Source: Lepiota brunneoincarnata (Eukaryota > Basidiomycota > Agaricomycetes > Agaricales > Agaricaceae). Taken from it: DNA of 64,000 nt. How positions within the stretch are numbered: the first letter of the stretch is position 1; each line of letters begins with the position of its first letter. The translations under genes were made by a program, and so were the position numbers. Below the pieces are notes generated by a model. The model saw only the letters and a program-made list of their open reading frames with translations, ran no database searches and had not been told where the DNA came from. The stretch covers positions 682,001-746,000 of the forward strand of contig JAEBUN010000012.1 in the NCBI GenBank assembly GCA_023014365.1. Direction: 5' to 3'. Positions 59,831 through 64,000 of this stretch are shown in pieces.

Positions 59831-61124
59831 TCAAGGGGGGATGACAGGAGAAAAGCTGGGTGTAGGAGTTCTGTGAAGATTGAGTGCAGCAGTGGTTTCT
59901 GGAGATGGGGGTTGTCCTGGGTAAAATATGTTGTAGAGAAGTTGTCTGAAGTGAGGACTTTCTATTCTTTCCTCTGGTGGGGTATTTGGGTGTTCTTCAG
60001 AAGGTACCACATGGTTCTCCTGTGATGTTGGACTCAGAGATCTCATCGTAGCACTCCTCATAGTAATCCTTGTTGGTGAGGTCAGTGTATCTATTGTGAG
60101 TTGTGGGGGTTGTTGAGGAATGGGTTGTTGAATTTCTGGAGTAGGGGGTGTGTTGGGTCTTCTGAGCTGGACATTTGGTCCATTTATGGTGAGGTTGGAA
60201 AACCACGCAGTGGGGACATTGATATTTGATGCAGTTGTAGGAGTAATGCCCTGGGGCATATTGCTTGCATCCAAGGCAAGCAAACTGTGGGCAGTCCATG
60301 GCCCAGTGTCCCATGTGTCTGCATTGGATGCAGACTGATCTGTCAGTGGTTCAGGGGTTGGTTCATGTGTGAATGGGATTGGGGGAGTTCCAAATTGGGG
60401 TGGTGTTCCTAGTGGGGGTGATATGTCTGAAAGGGTTTCTGAGATTGGTGGACTTCTTTCCCTTATTGGGAGTGGTGGTGGTGATAGTGGTAGAGGTTGT
60501 CATGGTAGTGGGGGTGATGGTTGTGGTGGGGGGCTGTGAGGTATGTACCTCATTTCATTTGGGTAGGTTCTTTGACACCTTGGACATGAGGCTTGATCTT
60601 GAGTGGAGAAGTTGCTCAAGTGATTCTGCCCAGGCTCATTGTGTATCGTATGCAGCAGCAAGAGCCTTAGTTTGTCATACATAGTGGGTGTAGTTGGACC
60701 AGAGTTGTCAGTTGTATTCTGAAATTGGAGAATGTTCCAATTTATTTGTAAAGGTTTGGCTGGTGGCAGCCTCACACAGATCTCTGTCAGAAGGGTGATC
60801 TGATCCATGTGGTCATACTCCAGCTGTATGGAATCTAAGGGAGGTGGCTGTGGCAACAGTTGGTTCTGGGTTGGTGTTGAGGTCAGGGGTCTTGTCTCTG
60901 AGGGAGGCATAGGCAACGGCAAAGGTGTGAGAGGGGGTGTTGGGAGATGGGGCCGGAACAGAAGTTGTTTGGAGTGTTGTATGTTTGATGCTTGAGTCAT
61001 TGACAATGATGATGGAGGATGATGAGGAAGTTGGGGAGGGTGTTGTGGAAAAGGGGGGGGTGGTTTGGGGGCAAGCAAGATTGAGGTTCATGGGCATGTT
61101 TAAGTAGGTTTGTTGTGGGAGCAA
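59831..61124 (-). pseudogene. Zinc-knuckle, proline/threonine-rich Gag-like ORF
   Basis: The frame 61078-60500 is proline-rich and then helical (LQINWNILQFQNTTDNSGPT), with a CPRC pair. The next block (60340-59997) has tandem knuckles: CIQCRHMGHWAMDC (C-x2-C-x4-H-x4-C), CLGCKQYAPGHYSYNC and CPHCVVFQPHHKWTKC. A further proline-rich block ends SFSPVIPP at 59831. This looks like a nucleocapsid-type Gag. It starts within about 100 bp after the chromodomain with no LTR between. Stops and frame changes show decay. Confidence 0.6.
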
Positions 61125-61159
61125 AGTTGTCTTTGGTAGGTTCTGGTGGGTTCCTGACT

Positions 61160-62714
61160 TTTCTGGGAAATTCCATGGGCTTCTTTATACTCAGTTAGGT
61201 ATTCTTCAGCATTTGTGTAGAGTGTTTCATCAGTGATCCATTTGTTCTCCATGTGGGAGTATCCTTTCCATTTGACATAGTATTGGAGTTTTCCATGGTA
61301 TCAGCGGTGGTTGAGAATGGTTTTGATTTCATATTCTTCTTCTTCATTGATGATGTCAGGTGGTGGTGATGTTGGGTAAGATCCATATGCTTCTGTTTTG
61401 TTGAATGGGGTGAGGAGGTTTCAATGGAATACTGGGTGTATCTTCCATTTGATTGGAAGTTGGAGTTTATATGTCATTGGTGACAGGACTTCTTTGATGA
61501 TGAATGGTCCTAGTCATTTTGGGGATATTTTTCATGATTGGAATGGAAGTTTGAGGTTCTTGGCTTCTAGCCATACTTTTTGATGTGTTTCAAGGGGTTT
61601 GGCAGTTCTTCTGCTTCTTTGTTTCATAATGTTGGCAGCTATCTGGTGGGCAGCATGTGTTCTTTTCGGGCATTGTCTAGAAGTCTGATGCAATCATCTA
61701 CTGATGGAAAGTTCGATGTTTCCATGATGGTGGGGATTGCTGGTGGTTATATCCCATGATAAGTTCAAAAGGGGATTGTTGGTTCTTGGCATGTGTTTTG
61801 AAATTGTGGGAGAATTCAAGGATTGGGAGTGTTTCTGACCATTTGTGAGGGTTTCTGGTGCAGTATATGGATAGATAGGTTTCTATCTCTTGGTTGTATC
61901 ATTCAGTTGTTCCATCTGTTTGTGGATGGTAGGTGGTGGAGAAGGCTTGCTTGATGTTTAATTATTTTGCTAGTTGTCTGAGGGACTGGGTGGCGAATCT
62001 AGGATCTCTGTCTGATATGATTTTGTCAGGGAGACCATATCTTGTGAATACTTTTTCAATAAGAAGTCTTCTGATGTCATTGGCTGTGGTGTTTTCTGAT
62101 GTAGGGATGAAAATTACCCCCTTCATAAGGCCATGGTCCACCATGGACAATATGGCATTGTTTCCCATGGATGGCAGGAGACCAGTGATTAGATCCCAAG
62201 AGATCTGACTAAATGGGTGTAGTGAAGATGCTGGTTGGATGGGTTGGATAGGGATGTGATCTGGTTGTCAGATAATTTTGTGTTGTTGGTGTTCTGGACA
62301 GTCTTTAATGTAGTTCTTTATGAATGTTGACATTCCTGGCCAATATACTTCTTTCTTGGCAAGGTGGTATGTTTCTTGTTCTCTAGGGTGGCCACATGTA
62401 GGGTGGTCATGGTATCTTGCAATGACATTGTGTCTGAGTTGGAGGTCTTCTGGAATGATGACATGTTCTTGGAATGTGAGGAGTGGATCATTTGAGGTCG
62501 GGACTGTTCCGAAGTCTTCATTGGCAGTGTTAGGGTGGGTTTCCTTCAGGAGTTTGAATGCTTCAGTGGTTCTAGCATCATATTTGGGCAATTCTGTGAT
62601 TCTTTCTTGGAGTTCCATATCAATAGTGGCAATAAAGAGGTTTTCTGGAAGTACTGTGATTAGGTTTTGATCTTCTATGTCAGCTGATGCAACGAAAAGG
62701 TTGTCTGGAAGCAT
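61160..62714 (-). pseudogene. Chromovirus integrase with chromodomain
   Basis: 62714-62268 encodes the end of the RNase H linker and the integrase zinc-binding domain (VIARYHDHPTCGHPREQETY, KKEVYWPGMSTFIKNYIKDC, PEHQQHK). The catalytic core follows with MGNNAILSMVDHGLMKGVIF and IISDRDPRFATQSLR (second Asp, about 62010). After several frame breaks, [20 protein letters not shown] leads to EEEEYEIKTIL, then LQYYVKWKGYSHMENKWITD and NAEEYLTEYKEAH at about 61350-61180. That is a chromodomain, the targeting module of chromoviruses that reads histone marks. The element is degraded by multiple stops. Confidence 0.8.
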
Positions 62715-62821
62715 GGTGATGTCTTCGTTATTGTTATCTTTATTGGGGATGTGGTCTGGACATCTTGATAGTGATATGAACAGCCCAGACCGAGAGGAAC
62801 AGGAACAGCTATTTGACTTTA

Positions 62822-63485
62822 TGTTAGAGCCGGTGCGGGTCGGGACCGAAGCGGAGGGTCGGGGTGGTATCCTTGGTATAAGGTAACCGGGGGACAGGGC
62901 GAAGTCAGTACGTAGACTTCGGGACCGAGGCGGAGTACGTCGGGCGGGGGGTTGGACTTGCGGCCTCAGCTTATGTGCTGTGCCCTCCTACTGTCCGAGT
63001 CCGTATTTCAGGAAGTCGGGGCCGAAGCGGAGCGAGGCAGAGAGAGAGGAGAGGATGTGGAACAGGGAGCTGGTCCGCTGCTCGATTCGATTATCAGACT
63101 GAGGAGTACAAGCCAAGTGCCTACGGTATATATACTACTAGCTCGACGAATTATGACTCGTACTGACTACGTGCGGAGCAAAGCGGAAGCCCATATGGTT
63201 ACAAGCGGATTACGAATAATTTCGAATGGAATGGAGACCGGTACGGGTATGGAGACTGGTAACGTATTCTGATTACGGACGGAGAATGGAGAACTGGACA
63301 ATGGGAGCACCGAGGGTCAGGTGATCGTGGCACGTGTAGAGGTAGGTCGCGTGATCGGGGCGAAGGGTTGCGGTCGGAGCCAGTCGGGGCCGAGTCGGAG
63401 GGCATAGGGTTGTCGTGTGGAGCACACGTGGAGTCGAGAAGCCGAAGCCTAATGGTTAAGCTCTAGGTTTGGTGTGGATATGACA
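62822..63485 (+). mobile_element. 664-bp GC-rich solo LTR nested in the LTR copy
   Basis: It starts TGTTAGAGCC and ends GATATGACA, flanked on both sides by CTTTA (62817-62821 and 63486-63490). Comparison with the uninterrupted copy at 47954-48655 shows the pre-insertion sequence exactly. It contains several GGGACCGAAGCGGAG-like short repeats (about 62845, 62920, 63020 and 63385). Confidence 0.9.
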
Positions 63486-63490
63486 CTTTA

Positions 63491-63822
63491 CAAGATGGGT
63501 ACAGGAAACTACAGACCAGTTGTGAGCACAGGAATATGAAGACAAAGAAGGGGAATATTACAATGCCATGCAGGACTTGGCAAGAGAAGCAGGAATGGAG
63601 ATAACTCTGGAGGATATTCTGGAATACCCCAAGGACAAAGAAGACAGCCATGGATCAACCGATCCAACCTCCAATACAGATGGAAGCACCGAGAGAATGG
63701 AGAGCGAGAATGGAAGAGAATCCATGGAGATAAAATTGGGAGAAGAGAATTATGAGTCAGAGGACAGCGATGGAACATCACACAGCAGTGGAATGAAGAA
63801 CAAGGACACTGACTCATTGTAA
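63491..63822 (+). pseudogene. 3' part of the LTR acidic ORF, second copy
   Basis: It continues the frame of MNSPDREEQEQLFDF (62778-62821) beyond the nested LTR: RWVQETTDQL-like sequence, a TGA where the other copy has Gln, then AQEYEDKEGEYYNAMQDLAR to KNKDTDSL and a stop at 63820-63822. Acidic composition and length match the 48280-48651 ORF. Confidence 0.7.
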
Positions 63823-64000
63823 GATATAAATAACAGTAGGATGCCATCAGCTAGGATACACATCATGGTCAAGACTGCGCAGGACAAGTAGAACAGCCCA
63901 GTAACCTATAACAAGTATATAGCATCTCATAGGTATATAAGGCCTGTACAAGTAGAGATTAAAGCCTCAAGCTTTAATCTTGTTAATAGCGGTTGTTAAC

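Larger units (their letters stand above)
62770..64000 (+). mobile_element. Second copy of the ORF-bearing LTR, running off the window
   Basis: From ATATGAACAGCCCAG at 62776 it aligns with the minus strand of 48651-48106. The match resumes after a nested insertion and reaches the window end at TTGTTAAC, leaving about 150 bp of LTR outside. The terminal TGTT has changed. The U3/R part holds TATATAAGG at about 63937-63945, a good TATA box. Confidence 0.85.

Overview
The window is nuclear DNA of a filamentous basidiomycete, most likely an Agaricomycete. The evidence is short GT-AG introns of about 47-64 nt in nearly every host gene, agaric-type families (DUF6533 membrane proteins, F-box proteins, TPR-CHAT proteins, a divergent G-alpha, a secreted thaumatin-like/ricin-B fusion), and typical basidiomycete transposons (Ty3/gypsy, tnp2-type CACTA, Tc1-like). 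No rRNA, tRNA or CRISPR array was recognised.

Positions 1-32 kb are mostly host genes. Two paralogous MOV10/SDE3-like RNA helicases, each with one CCCH and three U1-type zinc fingers, lie on the minus strand (0.7-4.25 and 11.6-15.2 kb). Between them, on the plus strand, are a DUF6533 membrane protein and a TPR-CHAT gene. The ten-unit 135-bp TPR array of that gene carries a 1-bp deletion and three nonsense codons, while its CHAT half is open and keeps its His/Cys pair. Next come Rpt6 (26S proteasome ATPase, minus), a divergently placed aspartokinase (plus), a G-alpha gene with unusually small exons including an inferred 4-nt micro-exon, two F-box-type genes, an unidentified minus-strand gene, and the secreted thaumatin-like/ricin-B protein.

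Positions 32.9-64 kb are a nested transposon graveyard. In order: a 204-bp LTR with a truncated gypsy gag-protease-RT; a probable 0.95-kb CACTA-like insertion; a gene-poor stretch; a tnp2 transposase gene with a second ORF, each preceded by copies of a palindrome whose arms covary around a constant GGAGATCC core; a 702-bp solo LTR with a perfect 5-bp target duplication, which itself contains a 123-codon acidic ORF; a conserved acidic/NLS basidiomycete protein with one nonsense codon; a 385-bp solo LTR with target duplication; a dead Tc1-like element with ~205-bp inverted repeats; a gypsy integrase remnant; and chromovirus pieces in permuted order (integrase-chromodomain, then zinc-knuckle ORF, then RT). 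The window ends in a second copy of the ORF-bearing LTR, into which a 664-bp solo LTR has inserted.

Housekeeping genes (Rpt6, aspartokinase, G-alpha) are not functionally linked to one another. The helicase/TPR-CHAT block and the palindrome-bearing CACTA pair are the parts most worth testing as systems. All homology calls are from recognition of motifs in translated sequence; no searches were run.
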